Positions 1 through 5,701 of a stretch of DNA of 10,555 nt are shown here, one piece after another. Under the pieces are notes generated by a model. That model did no database searches, was not told the origin of the DNA, and saw nothing but the letters and a program-made list of their open reading frames with translations. How positions within the stretch are numbered: the stretch's first letter is position 1; the number at the start of each line of letters is the position of its first letter. The translations under genes were made by a program, and so were the position numbers. The stretch spans positions 1 to 10,555 of the forward strand of contig JAHAWR010000047.1 in the NCBI GenBank assembly GCA_018383835.1. The letters run 5' to 3'. This DNA is from Candidatus Jordarchaeia archaeon (GTDB lineage: Archaea; Asgardarchaeota; Jordiarchaeia; Jordiarchaeales; Freyrarchaeaceae).

Positions 1-196
1 CCGCTAACGACCTCCTTATACTTATGGCTCCTCATTCCGTAGAGCTTCAGCAAAGGAGAATAGTTGTCAGATCGTCGGCAACCCCCAATAGTTCTAATAC
101 ATCTTATTTTTTTTGTCTATTTCATTGCTGGATTGTCCATGTGGTGGCTCTAAGGAGCTTCTTGGCTTCTTTAAGCGTGTAGAGTCCCTCACTCAT
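1..196 (-). pseudogene. tnpA: IS607-type tnpA, serine recombinase core deleted (copy A)
   Basis: The ATG at 194-196 opens with MSEGLYTLKEAKKLL and ATTWTIQQ, the MerR-like helix-turn-helix head of an IS607 TnpA, then hits TGA at 122-124. Beyond the stop, in other frames, IRCIRTIGG and then KLYGMRSHKYKEVVS can be read. The latter is the conserved C-terminal tail of this recombinase. About 130 residues that should hold the catalytic serine and resolvase fold are absent between the two pieces. The protein cannot be active. The gene runs off the left edge of the window, so its stop codon is not visible. Confidence 0.78.
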
Positions 197-220
197 CAGT
201 AATTTATCTATACTTACAAC

Positions 221-229
221 TATTTAAAG
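221..229 (-). promoter_or_regulatory. TATA box of tnpA copy A
   Basis: On the minus strand CTTTAAATA, preceded by the purine-rich GAAA expected of a BRE, lies about 26 bases before the ATG at 194-196. That spacing fits leaderless archaeal transcription. The same box is conserved in copy B at 5425-5433, so the promoter outlived the coding frame. Confidence 0.6.
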
Positions 230-262
230 TTTCTACTTGGAAACTGCTAACTACGGCGTTAG

Positions 263-270
263 TATTTTAT
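263..270 (+). promoter_or_regulatory. Probable TATA box for the 293 gene
   Basis: TATTTTAT lies within an AT-rich stretch about 25 bases before the ATG at 293. This suggests a leaderless or nearly leaderless transcript and supports that start codon. It falls only a few bases outside the end of IS607-like copy A. Confidence 0.45.
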
Positions 271-292
271 TTTTTGCCTTGGTCTTTAATTT

Positions 293-1111
293 ATGAGGGA
301 GAGGATGATCCACGCCCTGCTTCTGATAGGCGAGGATGGTGTTGGAAGGGTAGCTTACGATGACGGGATGGGAATAGAGTACACCTTGTTTTCTGGCATG
401 GTTCACGCCTTGAACCGTTTTTTTACCGAGATATTCGGCAAGAGGCAGTGGTACCGCGAGGTCGAAGTACCCCCATACACCCTCACAATGGTTGAGACCC
501 TGCGTGGCTTATGGGTCTGCATACACGACTCCACAGACAACTCAGACCTCATATATTACAAGGTTTCCACAGCTGTGAGGCTTCTCGAGAGAAACTGCGA
601 CTTCTCACAGAATCTCAAGACATCCGTCCTCCCCATAGACGAGAAGACAAAAGAGGTTCTAGTCAGGCTCCTGTCTCCGGAAGGCGTCCCTAAGGGCATC
701 ACGCAGCTGCTTAACCAGAAGCTCAGGCAGATTGCTAGCAGGCAGATCAACGTCACCATACATAACGCGTATCTCCTGTCCATGGAGAGGGGGGTAATTG
801 CGAGCTGGGAGCCTGAAAAGAAGCCCGACATTAAGATAAGGCAGGCATGCTTTAACATGCTGAGGAGCCTGCCTAACACGCCTAATGTTAGGCTCAGCCT
901 CTCAAGCAGGGAGAAGAGGGGCGTGGAGGAATGGCGTCTTAAAAGGATAGGTAACAGCTCCCTCTTCGTCTTCGTGAGAGCATCAATGGGCGAGGGCGCC
1001 AGAGGGCTTTTCGAGCTCCTCTTCGACAGGATGGTGGCGAGCCTAGAGCAAGCCGTAGTAAGTACCCCTCTGGTGAGAGAGTTCACCCCCGAACGCTACG
1101 ACCTGCCATGA
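293..1111 (+). CDS. Hypothetical protein, possible double longin/roadblock-like fold
   Basis: I do not recognise this 272-residue protein. It is soluble, with no signal peptide or membrane segment. The N-terminal part (about 5-100) starts with ALLLIGEDGVGRVAYDD and continues with FSGMVHALNRFF. This pattern of a strand, a turn, a tyrosine, then an amphipathic helix is typical of archaeal longin or roadblock-like domains that associate with small GTPases. The second half (about 155-255) repeats a similar order: AYLLSMERGVIASWEP, a helix, SSLFVFVRA, then FELLFDRMVASL. Two such domains in tandem are therefore possible. This is a pattern judgement, not a homology result. The ATG at 293 is favoured by the TATA spacing; ATG 305 is an alternative. 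The stop overlaps the ribosome binding site of endonuclease V, so the two genes are probably cotranscribed. Confidence 0.7.
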   Translation: MRERMIHALLLIGEDGVGRVAYDDGMGIEYTLFSGMVHALNRFFTEIFGKRQWYREVEVPPYTLTMVETLRGLWVCIHDSTDNSDLIYYKVSTAVRLLERNCDFSQNLKTSVLPIDEKTKEVLVRLLSPEGVPKGITQLLNQKLRQIASRQINVTIHNAYLLSMERGVIASWEPEKKPDIKIRQACFNMLRSLPNTPNVRLSLSSREKRGVEEWRLKRIGNSSLFVFVRASMGEGARGLFELLFDRMVASLEQAVVSTPLVREFTPERYDLP

Positions 1112-1115
1112 GGTG
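1110..1115 (+). promoter_or_regulatory. Ribosome binding site that sets the TTG start of nfi
   Basis: GAGGTG overlaps the TGA stop of the preceding gene and sits six bases before TTG 1121. It is complementary to the archaeal 16S rRNA end (CACCTC). It implies translational coupling of the two genes. Confidence 0.55.
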
Positions 1116-1120
1116 CCTTC

Positions 1121-1801
1121 TTGGAGTATGGTAAGCCGCGAAGGGTAAGCCTCGAGAAGTTGAGGGCAATACAGTTGAAGCTCGCGGAGAAAGTGGTTGA
1201 AGAAGACTGCTTCGACAGACTTGAAAACATCTGCGGGCTCGACGTTTCATACAAGGAGGATAAGGCTGTAGCGTGCGCCGTCACAGTCAGGTTTGAAGGG
1301 TTAAGGAAGATCGAGGCAGCGTTTGCCTCCTCCAAAGCGTACTTTCCCTATATACCTACATTCCTCTCCTTCAGGGAGACCCCGATACTAATGAAGGCTG
1401 TTAGGCGCCTTAGGGAGAAAGTGGACGTCTTCATGGTTGACGCGAACGGCGTGCTCCACCCATACTTCCTAGGTGCAGCGTCTCACCTAGGCGTCCTGCT
1501 GGACAAGCCGACTGTAGGTGTTACCAAGAAGCTCCTCTGCGGGGAGCTACTAGAGCCTAGGAGGCTTGAAAGCGGCGTCACGATGGCCCCGATAGTCGTA
1601 AAGGGCAGGATTGCAGGCGCAGCAGTCTCCGTCAGGGGGTTGAAGCCCGTCTATGTGAGTGTGGGACACAAGGTGTCTCTGGAAACAGCCGTTAGGCTTG
1701 TGGTGGAAACGTTGAGGAACCGTATGCCTGAACCCATAAGGCTGGCGCACACTCTTTCAAGGGCATATGCGCGGGGATGTCAGCAAACGCTGAGAACCTG
1801 A
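1121..1801 (+). CDS. nfi: Endonuclease V (deoxyinosine 3' endonuclease)
   Basis: This 226-residue enzyme nicks DNA (in some lineages RNA) one nucleotide 3' of inosine formed by adenine deamination. That damage is frequent at high temperature. The family motifs are all present: GLDVSY with Asp41, YIPTFLSFRE with Glu86, VDANGVLHPYFLGAASHLG with Asp107, PTVGVTKK with Lys136/137, and SVGHKVSLETAV near 180-191. Asp41, Glu86 and Asp107 correspond to the metal-binding acidic residues. VDANG replaces the more usual VDGxG. Length is normal for the family. The start is TTG at 1121, chosen because GAGGTG (1110-1115) lies six bases upstream and the nearby ATG 1128 and GTG 1113 are out of frame. The gene follows the 293 gene by nine bases and converges on the UPF0282 gene with a five-base gap. 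Confidence 0.95.
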   Translation: MEYGKPRRVSLEKLRAIQLKLAEKVVEEDCFDRLENICGLDVSYKEDKAVACAVTVRFEGLRKIEAAFASSKAYFPYIPTFLSFRETPILMKAVRRLREKVDVFMVDANGVLHPYFLGAASHLGVLLDKPTVGVTKKLLCGELLEPRRLESGVTMAPIVVKGRIAGAAVSVRGLKPVYVSVGHKVSLETAVRLVVETLRNRMPEPIRLAHTLSRAYARGCQQTLRT

Positions 1802-1806
1802 TCATT

Positions 1807-2682
1807 TCACTCTCTGAGTTTTTCCCAGAGGTTTTTCCTGTTAGCCTCCAGAAGCTCGTTTTCTAACCCCATGTATTCAGCGGCGGTAACCACCTTTACC
1901 CCGCAATCCTCAGCCTCTAGGAGTAGCGGCTTAAGCTTCTCCCTCCAATCTAGATCCCTTAAAAGGTGGTGCTCGAAGATGAACTCTTTAACCTTTGTCT
2001 CGTGGAAAATTTTTGACACGTAGACCAGACTCTTCTCGAGGCTCTCGTAGTCGTAGCGGTAGCCGAGCATGTACGTCACTGGTCCATCGCAAATCACGAT
2101 ATCCGGGTCTTCTTGCAGGATGAACTCTGCCTGCTCCTCTAAACTTGGTCCCTCCACGTCGGAGGTGAAAACCAGAGTGCAGCTTCCCTCGGAGATCGAT
2201 AGCTCCGTCACGTACCCAAGCTTCTCGCTGGTTCCATGAAAGACTGGCTGCGAAAATTTTAGGGTGACGTTGTCGAAGCTGAACTCTCTTCCGTCAGAGT
2301 ACTCTAGAACCCTGGCAAGCGGTCTAACCTGCTCAAAAAAGAATGCAGCCCTCCTCTTCTGGCTCAAGTTAATCTTCTTTGTTGGGTGCTTAACGAGGAC
2401 AGTTTTGCCCCTGTAGATGTTTGGCTCGTGGGGATTGTGATGGTCATAGTGGTAGTGAGTGACTACGAGGATGTCGGCCGCAATAGCAGCCTCTTTTATC
2501 CTGTTCCAGTGCTCACTCATCCTTTTCAGCTCGATGGGGTGGGGTGGTAGCCCATACCTCCTGGGTGCAAGCGCTACACCCGGGTCTACGACTATGTTCA
2601 GCCGCCCCGACCTAACCATTGTTGACATGCTTCTCGTTCCAAGGCTCTCAGAGGCTAGAAAATTGACCTCCACTTCCCCCAT
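1807..2682 (-). CDS. UPF0282-family metallo-beta-lactamase fold hydrolase
   Basis: The 291-residue protein matches the archaeal UPF0282 (COG2248) type of metallo-beta-lactamase fold proteins, whose substrate is not known to me. The metal-binding signature is THYHYDHH (His76, His78, Asp80, His81), preceded by the strand IVVDPG (30-35). Later candidate ligands are His149 in VFHGTSEKLGYV, Asp175 in FTSDVEGP, and His238/His239 in FEHHLLRD. Length is normal for the family and there is no signal peptide, so it is cytoplasmic. The ATG at 2680-2682 starts only three bases after the TGA of the upstream amidohydrolase gene, so both are translated from one message. Two metal-dependent hydrolases in one operon suggest a shared catabolic or repair route, but that is inference. 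Confidence 0.88.
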   Translation of the reverse strand: MGEVEVNFLASESLGTRSMSTMVRSGRLNIVVDPGVALAPRRYGLPPHPIELKRMSEHWNRIKEAAIAADILVVTHYHYDHHNPHEPNIYRGKTVLVKHPTKKINLSQKRRAAFFFEQVRPLARVLEYSDGREFSFDNVTLKFSQPVFHGTSEKLGYVTELSISEGSCTLVFTSDVEGPSLEEQAEFILQEDPDIVICDGPVTYMLGYRYDYESLEKSLVYVSKIFHETKVKEFIFEHHLLRDLDWREKLKPLLLEAEDCGVKVVTAAEYMGLENELLEANRKNLWEKLRE

Positions 2683-2685
2683 CTC

Positions 2686-3642
2686 TCAGAGGCTTCTAAG
2701 CAGTTCGTCAGCGTTCTCGTAGAGGACGAGCTCCTTCTCTTCAGCGGTTAGCAGGTTTGTTCTCTCCACGATGTTCTTCTCGTCCTTTATGGTTACGAGG
2801 ATCACCGCCGGGTAGTCTGAGCCAAAGAGAACCCTCTCGAAGCCGACCTCCGCCCTTATCTTCGCCACAGCTCTCTCGTCTTCTAAAAGGTAGGGGACCG
2901 CAGCCGTGTCAGCGTAGGTGTTATCGTATTTTTTCATTATCTCGACGCACTCCTTAAACCATATCTTGGGGTACCTTGCCGAGTAGCTTCCAAAATGGGA
3001 GAGAACTATTTTGAGGTTGGAGTGGTTGTCGAGCACGCCGTTAAGGAGTATCGGGTTCGCGCTCTCGGAAAGGTGGGGGAGCTCGAATGCGCCCACGTCG
3101 CACCCCGTGTGATATATTACTGCTAGGTTTTCCCTCTCGCAAAGGTAGAAGAGCAGCTCAACCATCTCCCTGTCTAGGGCCGGGTTGAAGAACTGCGCCG
3201 TGGGGAGCACTTTAACCCCCTTAAGCCCCAGCCTTCTAATTTTCTTCACGGTCTTCTCGATGTAGCGCTCCCCCTTGCAGACGTCAACCGAGCCGAACCC
3301 GACAAACCTTCCCGGCCAGAGATTGACAAGCTTGGCCACGTACTCGTTATCTATCCTAAAGCTTGGCATAACGTCATAGGCTTCCTTTCTCAAGTCGTCT
3401 AATTGCACGAAGATAAGCCCCATCGTAAGGTTCAGGAGCATCGACTCAATCCGGTCCCTAACCCTTCTAATATCAATGTCAGCCGGGTCTATGTCTAAAC
3501 CTACCAGCACAGCCCTCTCAACTTCTGCTTCATCCATCGTCTTAAGTATTTCATCAGGGGAAACGTGAGTGAAAGGATGGATGTGAAAGTCTATGGCTCT
3601 AAAAACCTCCACCTCCATCTCCTTCAAGGCACTCGGCAACAA
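2686..3642 (-). CDS. Amidohydrolase family (COG2159-type) metal-dependent hydrolase
   Basis: The 318-residue protein has the TIM-barrel amidohydrolase motifs in order: AIDFHIHPF (His20, His22), GLKGVKVLP (Lys144), VIYHTGCDVG (His178), IVLSHFGS (His216) and VLFGSDYPAV (Asp276). This set is typical of the amidohydrolase-2 group, which includes decarboxylases such as ACMSD and various hydrolases. The sequence does not fix the substrate. Start choice is uncertain. TTG at 3642 gives the longest frame, but the ATG at 3618 (MEVEVFRAIDFHIHP) fits the usual short N-terminus of the family, although GAAGGAG lies directly against it. It is first in an operon with the UPF0282 gene. The promoter probably lies at 3684-3699, divergent from the Nudix gene. 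Confidence 0.88.
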   Translation of the reverse strand: MLPSALKEMEVEVFRAIDFHIHPFTHVSPDEILKTMDEAEVERAVLVGLDIDPADIDIRRVRDRIESMLLNLTMGLIFVQLDDLRKEAYDVMPSFRIDNEYVAKLVNLWPGRFVGFGSVDVCKGERYIEKTVKKIRRLGLKGVKVLPTAQFFNPALDREMVELLFYLCERENLAVIYHTGCDVGAFELPHLSESANPILLNGVLDNHSNLKIVLSHFGSYSARYPKIWFKECVEIMKKYDNTYADTAAVPYLLEDERAVAKIRAEVGFERVLFGSDYPAVILVTIKDEKNIVERTNLLTAEEKELVLYENADELLRSL

Positions 3643-3683
3643 TTAAAGTACATACTTTCTAGTTCTTGTTGAACTTACAAGGA

Positions 3684-3699
3684 CTTTTAAAATATTAAG
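3684..3699 (-). promoter_or_regulatory. Probable TATA region of the amidohydrolase operon
   Basis: On the minus strand CTTAATATTTTAAAAG is the only strong AT box before the operon. It would place transcription start near 3664, about 22 bases before TTG 3642 or 46 before ATG 3618. It shares the 99-base intergenic region with the divergent Nudix promoter. Confidence 0.45.
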
Positions 3700-3711
3700 T
3701 TTTTCGAATCA

Positions 3712-3719
3712 CTATATAC
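3712..3719 (+). promoter_or_regulatory. Probable TATA box of the Nudix gene
   Basis: CTATATAC is about 26 bases before GTG 3742, the distance expected for a leaderless archaeal transcript. This supports GTG 3742 as the start. Confidence 0.45.
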
Positions 3720-3741
3720 TTCATGAGGATGCAAGAATGGT

Positions 3742-4359
3742 GTGGGCGCTAAGCGTAATAGCTCAACTCAAGACTCCATCATAGTGGTGATCCTCGTGAG
3801 CGTAGTGTTGCCGGATGATGTTCAACGCCTCCTCTCCAAGTACGAGGGTGTCCGCCTCAGACTCGTAGAGATACCTGTGGTCAGAAAGATATTCGATTAC
3901 TTTAACTCTGAAAGGTGGGTTAGAGTAGTGGCCGTAGTTAAAAGCGGTGACGGCGTCGTCATGATAAAGAAGCCCATGAGCTTCCTGGACAACGATGGAC
4001 GCCCACGACCAGCAATGGGCGGACCGTGGCTTCTCGCCGGAGGGAAGCCGGAGAATGGCGAGAGCTACGAGGACGCTGTGGTTCGGGAGGTGAGGGAGGA
4101 GACAGGGCTGGAGGTCGAGGTTGAGCGCCTCCTCGGCGTCTACATCTTCCGGTTTAAGCACCAAGGACTAAGTGTTGACGCCGTCCTAGTGGCGTTCTCG
4201 ACGAAGGCTGTGGGTGGAGAGCTAAAACCGGGGAGGGAGGTTCAAGAGGTAAAGTTCTTCAGGGTGTTGAGAAGAAGTGACCTCCTTCACGTGCCCGACT
4301 GGTGGCTCGGCTTCCAGGAAGAGATGCTCAAGGACGCCGGCTTCAAACTGGAGGAGTAG
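3742..4359 (+). CDS. Nudix hydrolase
   Basis: The 205-residue protein carries a complete Nudix box, GX5EX7REUXEEXGU: Gly101, Glu107, then REVREETGL (115-123). It hydrolyses a nucleoside diphosphate linked to another group; the substrate cannot be read from the box. The preceding strand RVVAVVKSGDGVVMIKKP (61-78) and PWLLAGGK (95-102) are the normal Nudix core. The N-terminal 50 residues are an extension. Start is uncertain: GTG 3742 fits the TATA box, but GGTGATC at 3786-3792, a good anti-16S match, precedes in-frame GTG codons at 3796 and 3805, which would give a protein beginning near VLPDDVQRLL. It is divergent from the amidohydrolase operon, and its 3' end meets the tail of a decayed flavoprotein gene on the other strand. 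Confidence 0.93.
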   Translation: MGAKRNSSTQDSIIVVILVSVVLPDDVQRLLSKYEGVRLRLVEIPVVRKIFDYFNSERWVRVVAVVKSGDGVVMIKKPMSFLDNDGRPRPAMGGPWLLAGGKPENGESYEDAVVREVREETGLEVEVERLLGVYIFRFKHQGLSVDAVLVAFSTKAVGGELKPGREVQEVKFFRVLRRSDLLHVPDWWLGFQEEMLKDAGFKLEE

Positions 4360-4361
4360 TC

Positions 4362-5260
4362 TGCCCACCCTCTTCGAAGCTCTCCCACGAGCCCCACAGC
4401 CACTCCAACTCCCCGAGCTCTCTCCGTTTTGCCTACAGTACCCCGGAAAGTTCTGCTTGCTCAGCTGCCCCCATGCTCCTCTCACCTTGCCTCATACGAA
4501 AGGAAATCCGCCGATCTCCCTTCGCCCACCGCCTCGGCGGCCGTTACTCCCACAGTCCCAGATAGACGAGTTCAGAATATGGTCTTTGGTAGACGTGCGT
4601 AGTTCTTGGGGTTCATCGGCCTGGGTTCCCTCACTGGGTTCATTGGAGCCTTTTATCAGCCTTATCCCGGGGGGTGAACCATCTGATTGTTTTTGTTGTT
4701 CCTAAGGGCTTCTCCGCCTCCCTTGACCGTGTAAAGCCTTTCCATCAACACTTTTTTAGTATTTCTATCGTGAAATTGTAGTCGACGGCGTAGGAAATTC
4801 CCTCGCTAGTGATCAGGCTACGGCAGCATCTCCCACGAAAAGCACCCCTGCCACACAACGGCCTATAATGGTGGCATGTGGGAAGGCACGCCCCTCTAAC
4901 CGGGTCTCTCACCTTCTAGGAGCTTGGAGGCTGCAGGATGTTCCTTTAGAAGGCCTTCCGATGTGCCGTTTCGGCCCTCTCTTCGAATGCTTCGAGAAGG
5001 CTTCCGACGCTAAGCCCCCTCTTTTCGGAAGGTCTACGCGTAACTTACAGGTGCAACATCCCTCCCAAATGAAGACGGGGGCATCAAAAACTATCACCTA
5101 TTACCTTCTCGTCCACCTCAACTTCAACGCCTACACAGAAGGACACGCTCTCTCTAGTCCCCCCTAGAAGTGAACCACTTCTCTCAGAAGCCGGCCCTCA
5201 TAGCAAACAGTCGAGAGCCCCCATCACACACCACAACCACACCGCTCCTCACTTTTTCAT
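4362..5260 (-). pseudogene. Decayed FAD-dependent geranylgeranyl-reductase-type oxidoreductase
   Basis: On the minus strand, pieces of a flavoprotein of the geranylgeranyl reductase/FixC type (COG0644) can be read in the correct order but in changing frames. Near 5258-5190, ATGAAAAA then VRSGVVVV and LFAMRAGF resembles the FAD-binding start (xVVVVGxGPAG). Near 5137-5095 comes CVGVEVEVDEKVIGD, then FPKRGGLSVG. HPAASKLLEGERP lies near 4940-4901. GVLFVGDAA, the second FAD motif (4822-4848), runs by frameshift into LITSEGISYAVDY (to 4779). The frame resumes across an insertion with GVTAAEAVGEGRSADFLSYEA (4550-4489). There are several frameshifts and stops (one TGG to TGA after SYEAR). The middle of the gene is shorter than normal, so an internal deletion is likely. 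In life such enzymes saturate archaeal isoprenoid lipid chains. The identification rests on motif memory and was not searched. Confidence 0.62.
4560..4775 (-). mobile_element. IS607-derived mini-element inside the flavoprotein pseudogene
   Basis: On the minus strand, ATG at 4743-4745 opens MERLYTVKGGGEALR, a typical IS607 TnpA N-terminus (MERLYTVKEAAEAL) with slight decay. Within about 30 bases this joins sequence matching the tail of tnpB copy B: GSNEP and DEPQE are read at 4660-4600, as in GSNEPVRSFRAHEPQG of copy B. The segment ends near TTCTGAACTC, comparable to TGGAACCC at the right end of copy B. It is thus an element reduced to its two ends. Both flanks read as neighbouring parts of one flavoprotein (SEGISYAVDY and GVTAAEAVGEG), which places the insertion at about 4553-4778. 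Its TnpA start differs from copies A and B, so it came from a different IS607 relative. Confidence 0.6.
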
Positions 5261-5396
5261 CTTCACCTGTCACGGCGCCTCAACTCCATCTCCACAGTCA
5301 TGTTAACAACTCTTAATTCCATCCCTGACAATAGCCCTTGCCTTCTCTGCCAGACCAACGGAAAACGGAAGCTTCTCCCTGCAAACAACCGTAGTA
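5261..5396 (-). other. Spacer with an unidentified C-terminal gene stub
   Basis: No intact gene lies here. On the minus strand an open stretch ending in TAA at 5303-5305 reads TTVVCREKLPFSVGLAEKAR followed by AIVRDGIKSC. It looks like the real C-terminal end of a protein, cut at its upstream side by the left end of IS607-like copy B. I do not recognise the family. It could instead be a chance open frame. Confidence 0.25.
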
Positions 5397-5424
5397 GCCG
5401 TAGTTAGCAGTTTCCAAGTAGAAA

Positions 5425-5433
5425 CTTTAAATA
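5425..5433 (+). promoter_or_regulatory. TATA box of the IS607-like element, copy B
   Basis: GAAACTTTAAATA gives a BRE-like GAAA plus TATA box, centred about 29 bases before ATG 5458. Identical bases occur in copy A. It may still drive transcription toward tnpB. Confidence 0.55.
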
Positions 5434-5457
5434 GTTGTAAGTATAGATAAATTACTA

Positions 5458-5701
5458 ATGAGTGAAAGACTCTACACGCTTAAAGAAGCCAAGAAGCTCC
5501 TTGCAGCCACCACATAGACAATCCAACAATGAAACAGACAAAAAAATAAATAGACAAAAAATAAGATGCGTCAGAACTATCGGGGGGAGCTTGCCGACGA
5601 TCTAATAACCATTATCTCACACTTCGCTGGAAAACTCTACGATGAGGAGCCATAGGTATAAGGAGGTCGTTAGCTGTGTCAGAGTGCTCATATCAAGTTA
5701 G
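5458..5701 (+). pseudogene. tnpA: IS607-type tnpA, serine recombinase core deleted (copy B)
   Basis: ATG 5458 reads MSERLYTLKEAKKLL then AATT and stops at TAG 5515-5517, where copy A has tryptophan (TGG). Shifted frames then give IRCVRTIGG, LADDLITIISHFAGKLY and RSHRYKEVVSC, ending at TAG 5699-5701 within the start of tnpB. These are the MerR-like head and the C-terminal tail of an IS607 serine recombinase. The resolvase domain with the catalytic serine is missing. Compared with copy A there is a small tandem repeat of AGACAAAAAA-type sequence near 5536-5565 and less erosion of the LADDLITII segment. No working protein can be made. Confidence 0.8.
5659..5667 (+). promoter_or_regulatory. Strong ribosome binding site of tnpB
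   Basis: TAAGGAGGT lies eight bases before GTG 5676 and is a near-perfect match to the archaeal 16S rRNA end. It is embedded in the tnpA tail codons (YKEVV) and is kept in copy A, which fixes the tnpB start. Confidence 0.7.

Larger units (their letters stand above)
1..257 (-). mobile_element. Left end of IS607-like element, copy A (partial)
   Basis: Read on the minus strand, this segment matches bases 5397-5674 closely and in the same order: left end, promoter, tnpA start and tnpA tail up to the ribosome binding site of tnpB. The match begins at GCCGTAGTTAGCAG (244-257 reversed), which I take as the outer end of the element. IS607 family elements carry tnpA (serine recombinase with a MerR-type DNA-binding head) then tnpB, and make no target duplication; none is seen here. 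The window cuts the element where tnpB would begin, so tnpB should lie to the left if it is still present. The element sits just outside the TATA box of the gene that starts at 293. The family assignment is based on recognised tnpA protein motifs. Confidence 0.8.

Noticed and set aside
556..1086. Long open frame opposite the 293 gene
   Set aside because: Serine/leucine-rich shadow with no motifs. The plus-strand frame has a promoter and a coupled downstream gene.
4277..4705. Plus-strand open frames over the end of the Nudix gene and beyond
   Set aside because: Proline/serine-rich and spanning the Nudix stop, the flavoprotein relic and the IS607 mini-element; they make no sense as one protein.
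4868..5167. 99-codon plus-strand open frame and 62-codon minus-strand open frame
   Set aside because: Both overlay the decayed flavoprotein; the minus one merely joins out-of-frame pieces of it.
5530..5570. Short tandem AGACAAAAAATA-type repeats
   Set aside because: Two copies only, no spacers and within the tnpA relic: a local slippage duplication absent from copy A, not a CRISPR array.
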